From Isoetes taiwanensis (lineage: Eukaryota > Streptophyta > Lycopodiopsida > Isoetales > Isoetaceae), in contig JAJEKV010000057.1 of NCBI GenBank assembly GCA_021234155.1, forward strand, positions 8,584,108 to 8,648,107: a stretch of 64,000 nt of DNA. The letters are read 5' to 3'. Positions 23,161 through 34,832 of the stretch are shown here, piece after piece (positions within the stretch are counted from its first letter, which is position 1; the number at the start of each line of letters is the position of its first letter). A model generated the notes under the pieces. That model was not told where the DNA came from. It was given only the letters and a program-made list of their open reading frames with translations, and searched no databases. Both the position numbers and the translations under genes were made by a program.

Positions 23161-23608
23161 CACCCAGCAACGCTGGGCACCATTACTAGTAATATAATAT
23201 AAAGATGCCATGCTTCATGTTGACCAACCTTGAACGTATTTAGACATATATTCATAGAGGAGTCATGCTTTGCTCGATCAAACCTTAGAGGGGTTATCCT
23301 TGCTTGATGAAACTTTAGTTGTAGCACAACTTTACAATTACGTCGATCTGCAATAAGACCTTAATTCTATTTAGACATAAATCTATAGAGGGATTATGCC
23401 TTGCTCGATCAAACCTTAATCATACTTAGAAATAAATTATAGAGGGTCTACAGCTTAATCAATCAAACCTTAGAGCGTTATCATTGCTTGATCAAACTAT
23501 AGTTTTGGTACAACTTCACAGTTATGTCCTTCGGCGATAACGCTCGATCAAACTATAGTTTTGGTACAACTTGAGTTCACGAAGTGTCAGCACGCTCATA
23601 AAACAAAC

Positions 23609-23681
23609 CGACCAAGATGGGACTCGAACCCATAATCTCCCACTTCGAAGGCAAGCGCCTTGTCCATTAGGCCAAATGGTC
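23609..23681 (-). tRNA. tRNA-like copy with anticodon TCG
   Basis: The same cloverleaf family, but the anticodon loop reads CTTCGAA, giving TCG (still arginine). The anticodon stem (CTTGC against GTGGG) is poorly paired and the acceptor has an extra change. Probably a pseudogene. Confidence 0.55.
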
Positions 23682-24640
23682 ATTGCTATATTTGGATTTT
23701 CACCTGAGACACTACGATGGTTTGTGTTTTTTGTTTAAGTAAGAAACAAGAATAGTAGGCAACCATCTAAACTTGACTCAAAAAGGATTTTTTTTTTATC
23801 AACCTTACAACTAGCCGTATATAAGAACAATCCCACAAAATTCATACATCTACTAAATCTATCCCTATGGCATATTCTATAGAAAACCATAAACTAACTT
23901 GTAATGGATTTGGGACCAACAGAATCTAAGGATACAAGATTTATAGCTCATTTATATGCCTAGTACAGATTGCAGTGTTGCACCTAATGAAACCTTTGTT
24001 TTTGTTCAATACAATCCAACAGTAATTTGGCGTATTTCGCAAAAAAAGAGAAAAGAAAAAGAAAAAGAGAGTAATTTGGCGTAATTTGGCAGGTTCACAT
24101 ATTATGAATCACTCGTACTTCTTGGTCAATATAATGGAGATATGTATGCCTTATATTATATTTTAGAACCAAGTAAGCAACATGTAAAAAATCAACTAAT
24201 GCTCCAACTTGATCAAACTTCATAAGGTTATGCCATGCTTCATGTTGACCAACCTTGAACGTATTTAGACATATATTCATAGAGGAGTCATGCTTTGCTC
24301 GATCAAAACTTAGAGATGTTATCCTTGCTTGATGAAACTTTAGTTGTAGCACAACTTTACAGTTACGTCGATCTGCAATAAGACCTTAATTCTATTTACA
24401 TATAAATCTATAGAGGGATTATGCCTTGCTCGATCAAACCTCAATCATACTTTAAAATAAATTGTAGAGGGTTTACAGCTTAATCAATCAAACCTTAGAG
24501 CGTTATCATTGCTCGATCACAGCCTAATTAATCAAACCTTAGAGCATTATCACTGCTCGATCAAACTATAGTTGTGGTACAACTTCACAGTTATGTCCTT
24601 CGGCGAGTTCATGAAGTGTCAGCACGCTCATAAAACAAAC

Positions 24641-24712
24641 CGACCAAGATGGGACTCGAACCCATAATCTCTCGCTCCGGAGGCGAGCGCCTTGTCCATT
24701 AGCCACATTGTC
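24641..24712 (-). tRNA. tRNA-Arg(CCG)-like, one base short
   Basis: The anticodon and T arms are intact. One base is missing in the D-arm/A-box region and the acceptor start is changed (GACAATG). Likely a pseudogene. Confidence 0.6.
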
Positions 24713-24913
24713 ATTGCTATATTTGGATTTTCACCTGAGACATGGTTTGTGTTTTTCTTTTAAGTAAGAAACAAGAATGGTAGGCAATCATCTAAACATG
24801 ACTCAAAAAGGATTTTTTTTTATCAACCTTACAACTAGCCGTATATAAGAACAATCCCACAAAATTCATACATCTCCTAAATCTATCCCTATGGCGTATT
24901 CTATAGAATAGAA

Positions 24914-25088
24914 TAGAATAGTTTTTTTAACGTCCACAAAGACCAATAGGTCATGGGACCCATACAATGGGCTAGTACAATCATTACTACTAGGATTAAA
25001 AAACCCCTGACTCGAAAGGTTTTCAAGGGAAAAACCTTTGCAGTAATGATACTAGACAAGCTTAGATAATGACTACTGAGGGCTCAGT
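24914..25088. mobile_element. Short insertion of unknown class in array unit
   Basis: Unit sequence stops after 'ggcgtattctatagaa' and resumes at 'gtaatggatttgggac'. The inserted DNA starts with an oligo-T block and 'aacgtccacaaagacc', which loosely recalls the reversed 3' end of the LINE at 45455. A SINE or truncated LINE is possible. Exact ends are not clear. Confidence 0.35.
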
Positions 25089-25669
25089 AATGGATTTGGG
25101 ACAAAAAGAATCTAAGAACACAAGATTTATAGCTCATTTATATGCCTAGTACAGATTGCAGTGTTGCGCCTAATGAAACCTTTGTTTTTGTTCAATATAA
25201 TCCAAACGATAATTTGCGTATTTCAAAAAAAAAAAAAAAAAGAAAAAAGAAAAAGAGAGTAATTTGGCATAATTTGGCAGGTTCACATATTACGAATCAC
25301 TCGTACTTCTTGGTCAATATAATGGAGATATGTATGCCTTATATTATATTATAGAACCAAGTAAGCAACATTTAAAAAATCAGAGGGGTTATCCTTGCTT
25401 GATGAAACTTTAGTTGTAGCACAACTTTACAGTTACGTCGATCTGCAATAAGACCTTAATTCTATTTAGACATAAATCTATAGAGGGATTATGCCTTGCT
25501 CGATCAAACCTCAATCATACTTAAAAATAAATTATAGAGGGTTTACAGCTTAATCAATCAAACCTTAGAGCGTTATCATTGCTCGATCAAACTATAGTTG
25601 TGGTACAACTTCACGGTTATGTCCTTCTTACGAAGTTAATGAAGTGTCAAAGACGCTCATAAAACAAAC

Positions 25670-25742
25670 CGACCAAGATGGGACTCGAACCCATAATCTC
25701 TCGCTCCGGAGGCGAGCGCCTTGTCCATTAGGCCACATGGTC
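25670..25742 (-). tRNA. tRNA-Arg(CCG), consensus copy
   Basis: Identical in all tRNA positions to the copy at 16634, with intact A and B boxes and anticodon CCG, and the same U-U acceptor mismatch. Confidence 0.8.
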
Positions 25743-26622
25743 ATTGCTATATTTGGATTTTCACCTGAGAGTTTTTCTTTTAAGTAAGAAACAAGAATGG
25801 CAGGCAACTGACTCAAAAAGGATTTTTTTTTTTTATCAACCTTACAACTAGCCATATATAAGAACAATCCCACAAAATTCATACATCTGCTAAATCTATC
25901 CCTATGGCGTATTCTATAGAAAACCATAAACTAACTTGTAATGGACTTGGGACCAAAAGAATCCAAGAACACAAGATTTATAGCTCATTTATATGCCTAG
26001 TACGTGCATTGCGGTGTTAGCCTAATGAAACCTTTGTTTTGTTCAATATAATCCAACAAGATAATTTGGCGTATTTAAAAAAAAAATAGAAAAAAGAAAA
26101 AAGAAAAAGAGAGTAATTTGGCGTAATTTGGCAGGTTCACATATTATGAATCACTTTACTTCTTAGTCAATATAATGGAGATATTTATGCCTTATATTAT
26201 ATTTTAGAACCAAGTAAGCAACATGTAAAAAATCAACTAATGCTCCAACTTTATCAAACTTCATAAGGTTATGCCATGCTTCATGTTGACCAAACTTGGA
26301 CGTTTTTAGACATATATTCATAGAGGGGTTAATGTTTGCTCGATCAAACCTTAGAGGGGTTATCCTTGCTTGATGAAACTTTAGTTGTAGCACAACTTTA
26401 CAGTTACATCGATCTGCAATAAGACCTTAATTCTATTTACACATAAATCTATAGAGGGATTATGCCTTGCTCGATCAAACCTCAATCATACTTTAAAATA
26501 AATTGTAGAGGGTTTACAGCTTCATCAATCAAACCTTAGAGCGTTATCATTGCTCGATCAAACTATTCACAGTTATGTCCTTCGGCGAGTTCATGAAGTG
26601 TCAGCATGCTCATAAAACAAAC

Positions 26623-26695
26623 CGACCAAGATGGGACTCGAACCCATAATCTCTCGCTCCGGAGGCGAGCGCCTTGTCCATTAGGCCACATGGTC
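26623..26695 (-). tRNA. tRNA-Arg(CCG), consensus copy
   Basis: Identical to the copies at 16634 and 25670. It lies about 260 bp from the left end of the giant Helitron. Confidence 0.8.
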
Positions 26696-27363
26696 ATTGC
26701 TATATTTGGATTTTCACCTGAGACACTAGGATTGTTTGTGTTTCTCTTTTAAGTAAGAAACAAGAATGGTAGGCTGACTCAAAAAGGAATTTTTTTTTTT
26801 TTTTATCAACCTTACAACTAGCCGTATATAAGAACAATCCCACAAAATTCATACATCTGCTAAATCTATCCCTATGGCGTATTCTATAGAAAACCATAAA
26901 CTAACTTGTAATGGATTTGGGACCAAAAGAATCCAAGAACACAAGATTTATAGCTCACTAGTTATGGTGCCCGGCGTTGCCGGGCATAACTACAATTGTA
27001 TTGTAGAATTATATGAATAAGATGTAGGATTTAGGAACACTAAAATTGATTCAGTTCTATAAGAATTGCAATTCACAATAGAATAATTTCCTAGGAACTT
27101 CGAGCTTGTGTTTATAAGTTGGGCACTGTATAGATCATGGGATTTGGAGTTGCTTGTGGACATTGGACTGATGAGAGTATTGCAATGAGATTTGGAGTTT
27201 TATGTTTCACAATAATAATTGCACTGAGGTGTGAGATGTAAACTGCAATCAAGCTAATATTGAGCCAACTTGTTTAAATGAATCTTCAACTATAACCCAA
27301 AATTCATAAATAGACGTGAATTAGCTTGATGTGTTAACTCTCTCATACTGTTTCACATGTTTA

Positions 27364-27396
27364 ACAAGGTGACCTAGCAAACACACTAATGACCTG
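27364..27396 (+). repeat. Left terminal inverted repeat
   Basis: It starts ACAAGGTGACCTAGCAAA and ends CACTAATGACCTG. It differs from the right repeat only at the two bases between these blocks (CA versus TG). It is preceded by TGTTTA. Confidence 0.92.
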
Positions 27397-27479
27397 TGGT
27401 GCAATTGCAGATTCCTTTTTCAAAAACACGTAAATTCCGCATTTTAGCCATTTTTTAAAAAAAGCAAGCCCAGAAAACG

Positions 27480-27812
27480 TAGTGAGCCTAAAAAAAGTCC
27501 ACATTTCGAAGACAAGCAGGTTTTCTTGGTTTTGGACAAAGTAAGAAACACACTTTTTGGAGCACCAAAATGCAAATGAAAAGAGAAAAGCCTATGCGCG
27601 CATAGAGAAGACAGTCCTTATTAAATTATAATTTATTTAAAAACGCTAGTGAGCCTAAAAGAAATCCACATTTCAAAGACAAGCAGGTTTTCTTGTATTT
27701 AGACAAAGTAAAAGACAAACTTTTTAGACCAACAAAATGCAACTGAAAAGAGAAAAGCCTATGCGGCGATAGACATGATGATCATTAATGGAATATATTA
27801 CATTTAAAATAG
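27480..27812. repeat. Direct duplication inside left transposon end
   Basis: The phrase from 'gtgagcctaaaa' through 'gcaggttttcttg' to 'agagaaaagcctatgcg' occurs at about 27480-27608 and again at about 27648-27775. Each copy ends with a palindrome (27592-27605 and the variant at 27759-27772). It could supply paired binding sites near the terminus. Confidence 0.75.
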
Positions 27813-28528
27813 GGCACAGAGAATAAAATGTTTAACTTTTGGAACAGAAATTTTAAATATCCAAAGGAACATCCTTTGCAGCTATTTCCTCATCTGTTTC
27901 AGAACCTTCGGGATACTTAGGCTTAGTAGCTTCTAGATTTTCCTCAGACTCGGACGGACCTTCTACCTGTTTGACCTTAAGTGGATCTTCGACGGGAATC
28001 AATTCAACATAGTCGGCTTGATCGTCATTGTTCCGTGTAAGAGGAGGCAATGTGCTCGACGAGGAGAAGGCCGGAACACCATCCTTATCCTTGATCCCAA
28101 GTTCCGGTTTTTCGTCCGGCAAGCTGTGTAAGGAACTGACACGTGATTTGATGTATGCTACTGCATCTGCATCGACGTCAACGGCCTACTTTCTGCCAGT
28201 TGTGGCCCCTTCGTAATGCACAAGCCAGCGTGGTGCGGATCACGAAAATGCGTCAACGACCCAATCTCCAGGTTGCGAGAACATGTCCAGAAGCGTGTTA
28301 ATTAGTCTCTGAGGCTTCTGGTAGGGATTGACAATGCGTCCCTGGTGAACTGGGTCTGTAAGCTTTTGTAAGACTGCTGGGCATTGAAAAGCATTGCGAA
28401 AATCCATGCCGGTAGTGTTATAGTGCATTTGGCTTCTCTGCCCAGATACGCTATGGTAGCCTATGTGAATCTGCTCCCACACGTTGACAAGTCTAGCACC
28501 ACCACCTCCCCTAATATTCGTCTTTAAC

Positions 28529-28593
28529 CTGCAAAGAAAGGAAACACTTTTGTATTCGCTATGCCCGCATGGAGAAAACAACTAGACACTTAC
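28529..28593 (-). other. Intron containing palindrome variant
   Basis: The 65-bp intron has donor GTAAGTG after GCCATATG and acceptor CTTTGCAG before GTTAAAGACG. The join restores AAIW-LKTNIRG in phase. A CTATGCGCGCATAG variant lies at 28559-28572. Confidence 0.8.
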
Positions 28594-29774
28594 CATATGG
28601 CAGCCTCGTAACCAGCCTTGCAGTCGGTCTTCATAGCCGCTTGCACCATACCGGCCTGGTTAGTGGAGTGGAAGACGACAATCCTCCAGAGCGGAGCAGT
28701 GTTTATCTTAACAAACCTTCCCAAAAAAGAATCAAACTCGGCGTACGTAAATGGTGAGTCATCACCACGGCTGTCAGGCAACTTAAACCCGTAAGGTATG
28801 TCAGCAATGCACAAGGAATAGTTGCCAGGTCTCAAAGTGTGGTCAAGTTTGACACAATTCCCACGATACACTTGATAAAGACAATTCTGGCCAAACATAT
28901 CAAATCTTTCAAACTCGGAAGGCACCAAACTCTGTTCAGCTTCTTGAGACTTTTTTAGCTTTGACCGCTCCTCTTTAGCTAGCCGGACCATGTTCAAAAA
29001 TCCAGGTGGGATGGGGTCTTTCTTTTTCTGAAAGCCGAAACAATTTGTAAGAAACAAAAATGACTCCCTCACTCACGTGCTATGCGCCAAGATAGCATGG
29101 TAGTGAGGGACACAGGTTAGTGCTATCGCCAAGATAGCACTACCACAAGGTCCCTCAATCACATGCTATGCGCGCATAGCACAGGTACAAAAATGAATAC
29201 CTTAACTCAAGCGAAGAAGGAGGAGAAAAGAAATGACCTACCGGTTGGTAAAGTTGGTGGCATATTGATTTATTTTTTCGTGCGAGGACCACGTGGGGTA
29301 TAATTCCCGCACCTTCTCCCGGTTTGTCGCAGGTTGAGGTGAACCATTAGTCGCTGTTGGCGGCGAGTGCACAATCTTTTTGGTCGCAAAGCGTTCCAAA
29401 AGGTTAATAACAAATATTGGAAAAAACGTGAGTGTGTAATGTAGGCTTACTGTTTAAATTCTTTCTGCATCTCTTCCAGAGTGAACTGTTTATCAACAAC
29501 CTTTTGCAGGACCTCACAAACTTTGTCAACATTTTTTAGGCCTTGCATTTCACGCCAGGCCATTATACCCATATCCTTTTGCTTTGCGGGATCATTTTTC
29601 TTCCTCTTGGAATCCGTTGACTTGCCTTTAGTTTTTAAAGTGCCCTCGTGAGAACATGTCAAAATTTTTTCTTGTAGCTCCCAGACCTAACATAGAAAAC
29701 AACAAGCATGTTAAAAAAATATTTAAGAGCCATGCGCGCATAGCCAAAGGCAAAGGTCGAGAGAAAATACTTAC

Positions 29775-30396
29775 ACGTCCATGACGGAAAGCTAACTGAA
29801 AATAATTATCATATTTTACAAGAGATGCTCTGGCATCTGAGGTGGAGTAAGTTAGGCAAAGCACTTTCGATGGCGCCTTTGTTCTTTTAAGGCCAGTCTG
29901 AGCACGGTCATCCTTAATATCTTTCTCACCTTGGTGCTCGAAGCGGAAGAGTTCATATTCCTTGTGCATGAATTTAATTTTATCTGTGAAGCTCATACTC
30001 ATCCGATACTCATTGTCCACGTTGTGGCTCATTGCAAGCAGCTTTGCCTCTGAGTCAGTGACACCCACGTAAACAAAGGCAAAGATTTGTGAGAAGCAGT
30101 GCTCCTTTGTTTCCTTGTATAGTTGTCTTCTTGCCTTGAAACTGTGGGTGCCCCCTAAAACATAGTATTTGTAGTTCTCGTCCTCTTCCTTAACAAACAG
30201 CTCCTTATCATTGCACTGGGCAGGATCAACTATACATATATGTGGAGCTGTTGCTGCATTCGGCCTGTCTCTTATTCTTTCTTTCAATGCAGTTAAGTGG
30301 CCACTGTAAATTTTACGGACTTGCAATTGTCTCACACCTTGCTCGTCCTTAGGTGCAAGCTTCACACAGTCTACAGAGAGATGCATGATGCCGGGT
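29775..30396 (-). other. ParB-like (ParB/sulfiredoxin fold) domain region
   Basis: The frame after 30396 reads VPGIMHLSVDCVKLAPK, then QLQVRKIYSGHLTALKERI, a central acidic stretch, and YYVLGGTHSFKARRQLYK. ParB-family nuclease/NTPase domains keep a G-H/T-H-x6-A core of this type. In bacteria and phages such domains often sit next to, or are fused with, DNA methyltransferases. Here the domain is the N-terminal partner of the methyltransferase in one polypeptide. Confidence 0.7.
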
Positions 30397-31323
30397 ACAC
30401 GGCTCGATTTCCTCGAGCTTCTTAGATGCCATGTCCTTCTCCTTGCTTGCTATCTTCGTGCCCGGTCCTGACGGCAAAGCTTGCTTAAGGGCCTTCCTGG
30501 CATCTTTTGAGAGTGGAGGCACGGTGGTTGTAACCAGGCCAACCTTGTAGTAATTTCTTTTTCCTTTCTTTTTAGGTGGCTCCTCCTCTTCCTCCTCTAC
30601 ATCCTCCTCTACATCCTCCTCTTCGATTTCCTCTACTTCTTCCTCCTCTTCCACATCTTCAACCAGATGCAAAGTGGCACTCCCCGTTGCTTTAGAAAGG
30701 GTAAGTTTTGGAACAGAGGGCATTGCATCTTTCAATAATTTAGGAACAGAGGCACTAGAAGTTAAAATAGGATCCTTGCACAATAGCAGGTCCTTCAAAA
30801 TGGTGACAAGATCCTGGAAATTGCCTGGAAAGTAACATTCCATTAGCGCAAGAAGAACATTAAAGTTTCTTAGGCTATGTGCGCATAGACAATACTTACA
30901 ATTTTTGCTTTCATTCGGGCCTGAATGTAACCCTGCATGTCCTCGGGAGACGACAGAGTGAGCTTAAAGAAATGGGGGTCCACCGAGTAAACATGTTGAG
31001 CCCCCTTAGTCGTTGTGGTGCAGTTAATATGATACATATCGAAGAGCTCAGTATCTATTAACCTGCCACATCTCTTGAAGCTGTCCAACTCTTTGGATTC
31101 TTTACTAAAACTGTCACAAATGTACAGATACAAAAAATGGGCCGTCACAGGCTCACCAGTTCCTCTTACTAGTAGCCACTGCTGGTCCTTACAGAAATAG
31201 GAACCGTCCTCAGTGATCATGAATGGTGTAGGTGCATCACCCTTTGGTTGATTCTTATCCTTTGTCGGCTTCCTCTTCTTGGCAGCCTTGTGGGAGGAGC
31301 CTGCTTCAGGATTTTTCTTGGCT

Positions 31324-31795
31324 CTACAAGACAGAAAAAACCTATTAAAAGACTGCTAGAAAATGCACAAGCAGATCTAACATTGGAAAGGCCTATGCAT
31401 GCATAGACAACCGCAAGTGAAAAACATTATGCCGGCGCGCCAAAGATAGACAATGGCGAGTGGTAAAGGTAAATGCCTATAATGCGCGATAGACAAGGGT
31501 TGCTAAAAATGTTGGTGCCTATGCGCGCATAGACAATACAAGAAGAGAAAAAACAATATGCCTGTGCGCGCAAAAACAATAATAAGAAAAAAGACAGAAT
31601 GCATATGCACGCATAGACTATGAAAGAAAAAAACACTAAATGCTACTGCCCAAGAAGAAATTCGGCAAACAAGATGACCAAAAAGCTAAAAATCAACTAT
31701 CTTCGTCTCTAACCAAAAGACCCTAAACGGGCTACATTTGGTATAAAATTTCTAACAAGTACTGTAAACTGCTACTGGCTGAGATGTTTACGTAC
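31324..31795 (-). other. First intron, dense in palindrome copies
   Basis: Donor GTACGTAA after ATGACAGGTGGAAG; acceptor TCTTGTAG before AGCCAAGAAAAATCC. This 472-bp intron holds at least five palindrome copies or variants: 31393-31406, 31429-31449 (loose), 31477-31492, 31519-31532 (perfect) and 31603-31616. Confidence 0.75.
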
Positions 31796-31809
31796 CTTCC
31801 ACCTGTCAT

Positions 31810-32242
31810 GTTTGGCGACGCTATGCGTAACTCTATGGAGATGCTCTGATTCAAACGGAAGAGCAAATTTCAAGGGGAGGTCGAAATTTTGAGTAGTATC
31901 GTCTGTATATGCAAATGCCTCCATATGTTTTCGTATTTATATTGTGTTAGGTACTTTGCTTTTCGTCTATGAATTCTTGCATACACATCTAGTTTTGGTT
32001 GCATGCATTGGCTTGTGGAGATAATGTCTAATATTTTGTAATGTTTCTTGGTTGTGTGGCATCTACTTTTCGTATTGAAGTATGCGCACATAGATATATT
32101 TTATCCCTGTCTATGCGCGCATGGGCAACTAGTGTATATTACGTTTGTAACTGCTTTTTTATGCGCGCATGGGCATGTAGACTTGCAGGTTTGAAGGGAG
32201 AGGGTTTAATCGCTGAAACAAGTCACTCTTCCTTGTGCAGCA
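31810..32242. promoter_or_regulatory. Divergent promoter region with palindromes
   Basis: This is the 433-bp gap between the two start codons of the transposon. Palindrome variants lie at 32080-32093, 32111-32124 and 32159-32172, all on the side of the plus-strand gene. No TATA box can be assigned with certainty. A shared control region bound by an element-encoded protein is plausible but inferred. Confidence 0.5.
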
Positions 32243-33535
32243 ATGGAGAGCGACGACGAAGACGTTTTTACTTCAAGTCCTCCTGTTAATGTGGCAATAT
32301 TGACTCGTGGTCGTTACAACACACCCACACCAGTAGGTGACGATGAAGAACACTTCGATACGCTTCTCCCGGATGCTACCTCCTCCACACCATCTCCCTC
32401 CCCTTTACACCTACTGGTGTGTCTACCTCTTTTCAAACTCCATCTCCAAAACACGTTTTACAACATTCGTCCATTTTTACAACACCCTCCCCGCCACAAT
32501 CACGAAGTATCTTCTCCTCTTCCCCTACTCAACGTACTCACTCTATTTTTGATACTCCTTCACCTCTCCAGGAACTACACGAATCGTTGCAATATATTGT
32601 AGATTCTGCGGAGAGACGTGTGCTGCGTGCTGCTGGCCCTTCTTTAACAGAAAGGGCTTCTGAGGAAGACCTTCAAGTTCTGAAGAGAAAGTCGAGAACA
32701 TTATTTGCTGACAGACCTGGCACTTCCGTTGAGGGCGACAAGGCTGATGACCCTGTGTTTGAAGACGTGCAGTTCTGCACTCCTAAAAGACCTACCACAG
32801 ACACTGCTCAGAATAAAAGTCCTGCAGTGAAAAACCCGTACAGCAGTGCGAAAAGATTTAAGAGGGATCCCACAGTAAAAGCTTTTAGAACTGTTATGCG
32901 CGAGCGATTGATGGGACTGTCTTACATGAGAAAGCTGAGGAGACTGAATTGCTGTCAAAAAAAATGCTTACAGGCCTTTACATTTTCGTCTTTAAGGAAC
33001 ATAAGACAACGATTTTTGTCAATGTCGAAAGGTGATCAAGAGTTGTACTTGGCATACAGTGTAAGGCCTGAAGTTGGAGACAATTTTTCATATTATGTTT
33101 CAAGCAACACAGTGTGCCAACTTGCTTTTAAAAGAATACATGCCATTGGAAGTCGTCGCATGTCAAGAGTGCAAAAGAGGTTAGACAGGAATCCGTGCAT
33201 TGATGACTATTCACACCCAAAGAAAGTTGTCGGTATGTACTGCCTAAAAGCAAAAGCTTGGCTGGTTGGTTTCTTTGACTCTAACTGTGCGCGACTTCCA
33301 AACAGTCCTGTATATCATCTGACAGACAGTATTACTAAGAAGGAAGTCTACAGCATGTACAAGGATCTTTTCCAGAGTTCAAGTCAAAAGTTCATATCCT
33401 ATTCCTACTTCTTGAGGTTGTGGAAGCAAGAATTTAATCTTGTTAGGATTCCGAAGAGGCACAGATTTTTGGTGTGTACTAGCTGCTCCACATTAAAGGA
33501 AAAACGAACAATGGCCAAGGATATTCTAGAAAAAA

Positions 33536-33974
33536 GTACGTCCCTTTCGTCTAATCCCTTCTCGTTAGCACGACTAGAGACATTGTCTTATGCGGCCAAA
33601 GCACGGCTATTTAGTCTTGAGTTTGTCTATGTGCACATAGCAGGTCTTTTTTAATCTTGTAGTACTCGCACAGCAGGTCTCTTCAATCTTGTAGCTTCGC
33701 CCCTTCCCCAAAAGAGTCTCCTCTATTATGCGCGCCAAGATAGCACGTCTACAAAAGCTTTTTGCCGGTTACTGGTGGAGCCTTCACATTTGCTTCAAGG
33801 TAATCGACAAAAAGCTTATTTGGCAAGATAGCACGCGGCTACAAAAGCTTAGCTACAGTTACGTGGAGCCCCCATCGTTGCCTATCGCCAAGATAGCACG
33901 GCTACAAAAGCTTAGCTGCAGTTCTGTGGAGCCTTACTATTGCTTCAAGGTACTGACTAATGTCTTAATTGCAG
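33536..33974 (+). other. Intron with three tandem repeats and palindromes
   Basis: The donor GTACGT follows GAAAAA and the acceptor TTAATTGCAG precedes ATCAGATAAC. It holds a perfect palindrome variant (CTATGTGCACATAG, 33627-33640) and three copies, about 80-100 bp each, of a 'caagatagcacggctacaaaa' block starting near 33735, 33823 and 33889. Each block begins at a half-palindrome. Confidence 0.78.
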
Positions 33975-34832
33975 ATCAGATAACTCAAGAGTTGCAAGTT
34001 CACAGAGAGGCTCAAGCCTTGGAGAGAAAGAAGCTAGCAAAACATAGAAAGAAATCTTTGGAGAGGCCACTCGAATATATGTCTGTGGTGGTAGACGGCA
34101 TGGACCAAAAGAAGACCTCACTTCCCCATTTTGTAAATGTTCCAAAGGATTTAGATGAATCCGATTTTTTGAGGCTTCATTTGGTTGGGGCGATGATCTT
34201 TCATGGTGTTGTACAGTGCAGAGTATTTTTGACCTATCCAAATATACAAAGCGATCCTAACCTCACGGTGACAATACTAAATAAGATTTTGCTGGCAAAG
34301 GAGAAGCTGCCTCCAGTGTTGTACTTACAGTTAGACAATACTACTAGAGAAAATAAAAACCAAGTTTTATTTGCTTATTGCGCAATGCTGGTCGAGCTGG
34401 GTATCTTTCGAAAGGTCAAGGTTGGTTTCTTACTTGTGGGCCACACCCATGATCAGATAGACCAAATGTTCAGCAGATTTTCTGTGCGGTTGCGAAGGAA
34501 AAAAGCATTTTGTCTACACTCCTTGTGCAGTGTGATTGAGCAAGCTTACAATCCGACTCCAGTTGTCGAAGTGCTTAGCGAGACTTTTGATTTTCGTGAG
34601 TTTGTTTTCCAGCGTCATGGTGATACAGGTCCTGCTATCCATAAGTTGAATAATTTGACATTTCAACATCATGTAAAAAACTTTCTCAAGGACGGTAAAG
34701 CACAACTTCAAGGGAAGTACTTTGTCACCTCCCAAACTTGGCAGCCTGAGGCAGGCCTACAATATTTAAAATATGTTCCTGAAACTAAGGTAATGAGAAG
34801 GGCTATTCAAGCCACCCTAAAAGTGCCGTAGA

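Larger units (their letters stand above)
19251..23189 (+). mobile_element. Helitron D carrying gene-derived sequence
   Basis: The 5' end TCTTATATTATAATGTTGTG at 19251 follows A19250 and shares about 30 bp with Helitron E. The 3' end is hairpin 23163-23177 (CCCAGC-AAC-GCTGGG), CACCATTA, then CTAG ending at 23189 before T. The 3.9-kb interior is ordinary-complexity DNA with exon-like fragments on both strands and no Rep/helicase. Termini are seen directly; the gene-capture reading is inference. Confidence 0.75.
23190..26957. repeat. tRNA-unit array, about 3.7 units
   Basis: Landmarks at 23208, 24233 and 26274 give unit lengths of 1,025 and 2 x 1,020 bp. The middle unit has lost its landmark by a deletion near 25380. 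Four tRNA-Arg-like copies are present. A 170-190-bp insertion with no counterpart in other units lies at about 24914-25088. The island ends at A26957, inside the phrase 'gatttatagctcatttatatgcc', which resumes at 42413. Confidence 0.92.
27853..31809 (-). pseudogene. ParB-like / beta-class DNA methyltransferase fusion gene (frameshifted)
   Basis: Inferred exons, minus strand: 31809-31796 (start, MTGGR), 31323-30900, 30813-29775, 29686-29451, about 29390-29225, 29027-28594 and 28528-27853. Most borders show GT/AG, and joins keep phase except around 29390-29451. Order: N-terminal part (MITEDGSYFCKDQQWLLVRG), Glu-rich run (about 30585-30660), ParB-like domain (30396-29830; IYSGHLTALKERI and YYVLGGTHSFKARRQL), Lys-rich linker, methyltransferase with catalytic ADIPYGF (near 28790), target-region GMDFRNAFQCP, then QPGDWVVDAFS with a broken FxGxG motif (near 28240), and an acidic tail ending DVPLDI. 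Motif IV before motif I marks a beta-class N4-cytosine or N6-adenine enzyme. Frameshifts near 30400 and 28190-28240 would destroy the product. Such enzymes are rare in plants; this gene belongs to the transposon. Confidence 0.82.
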
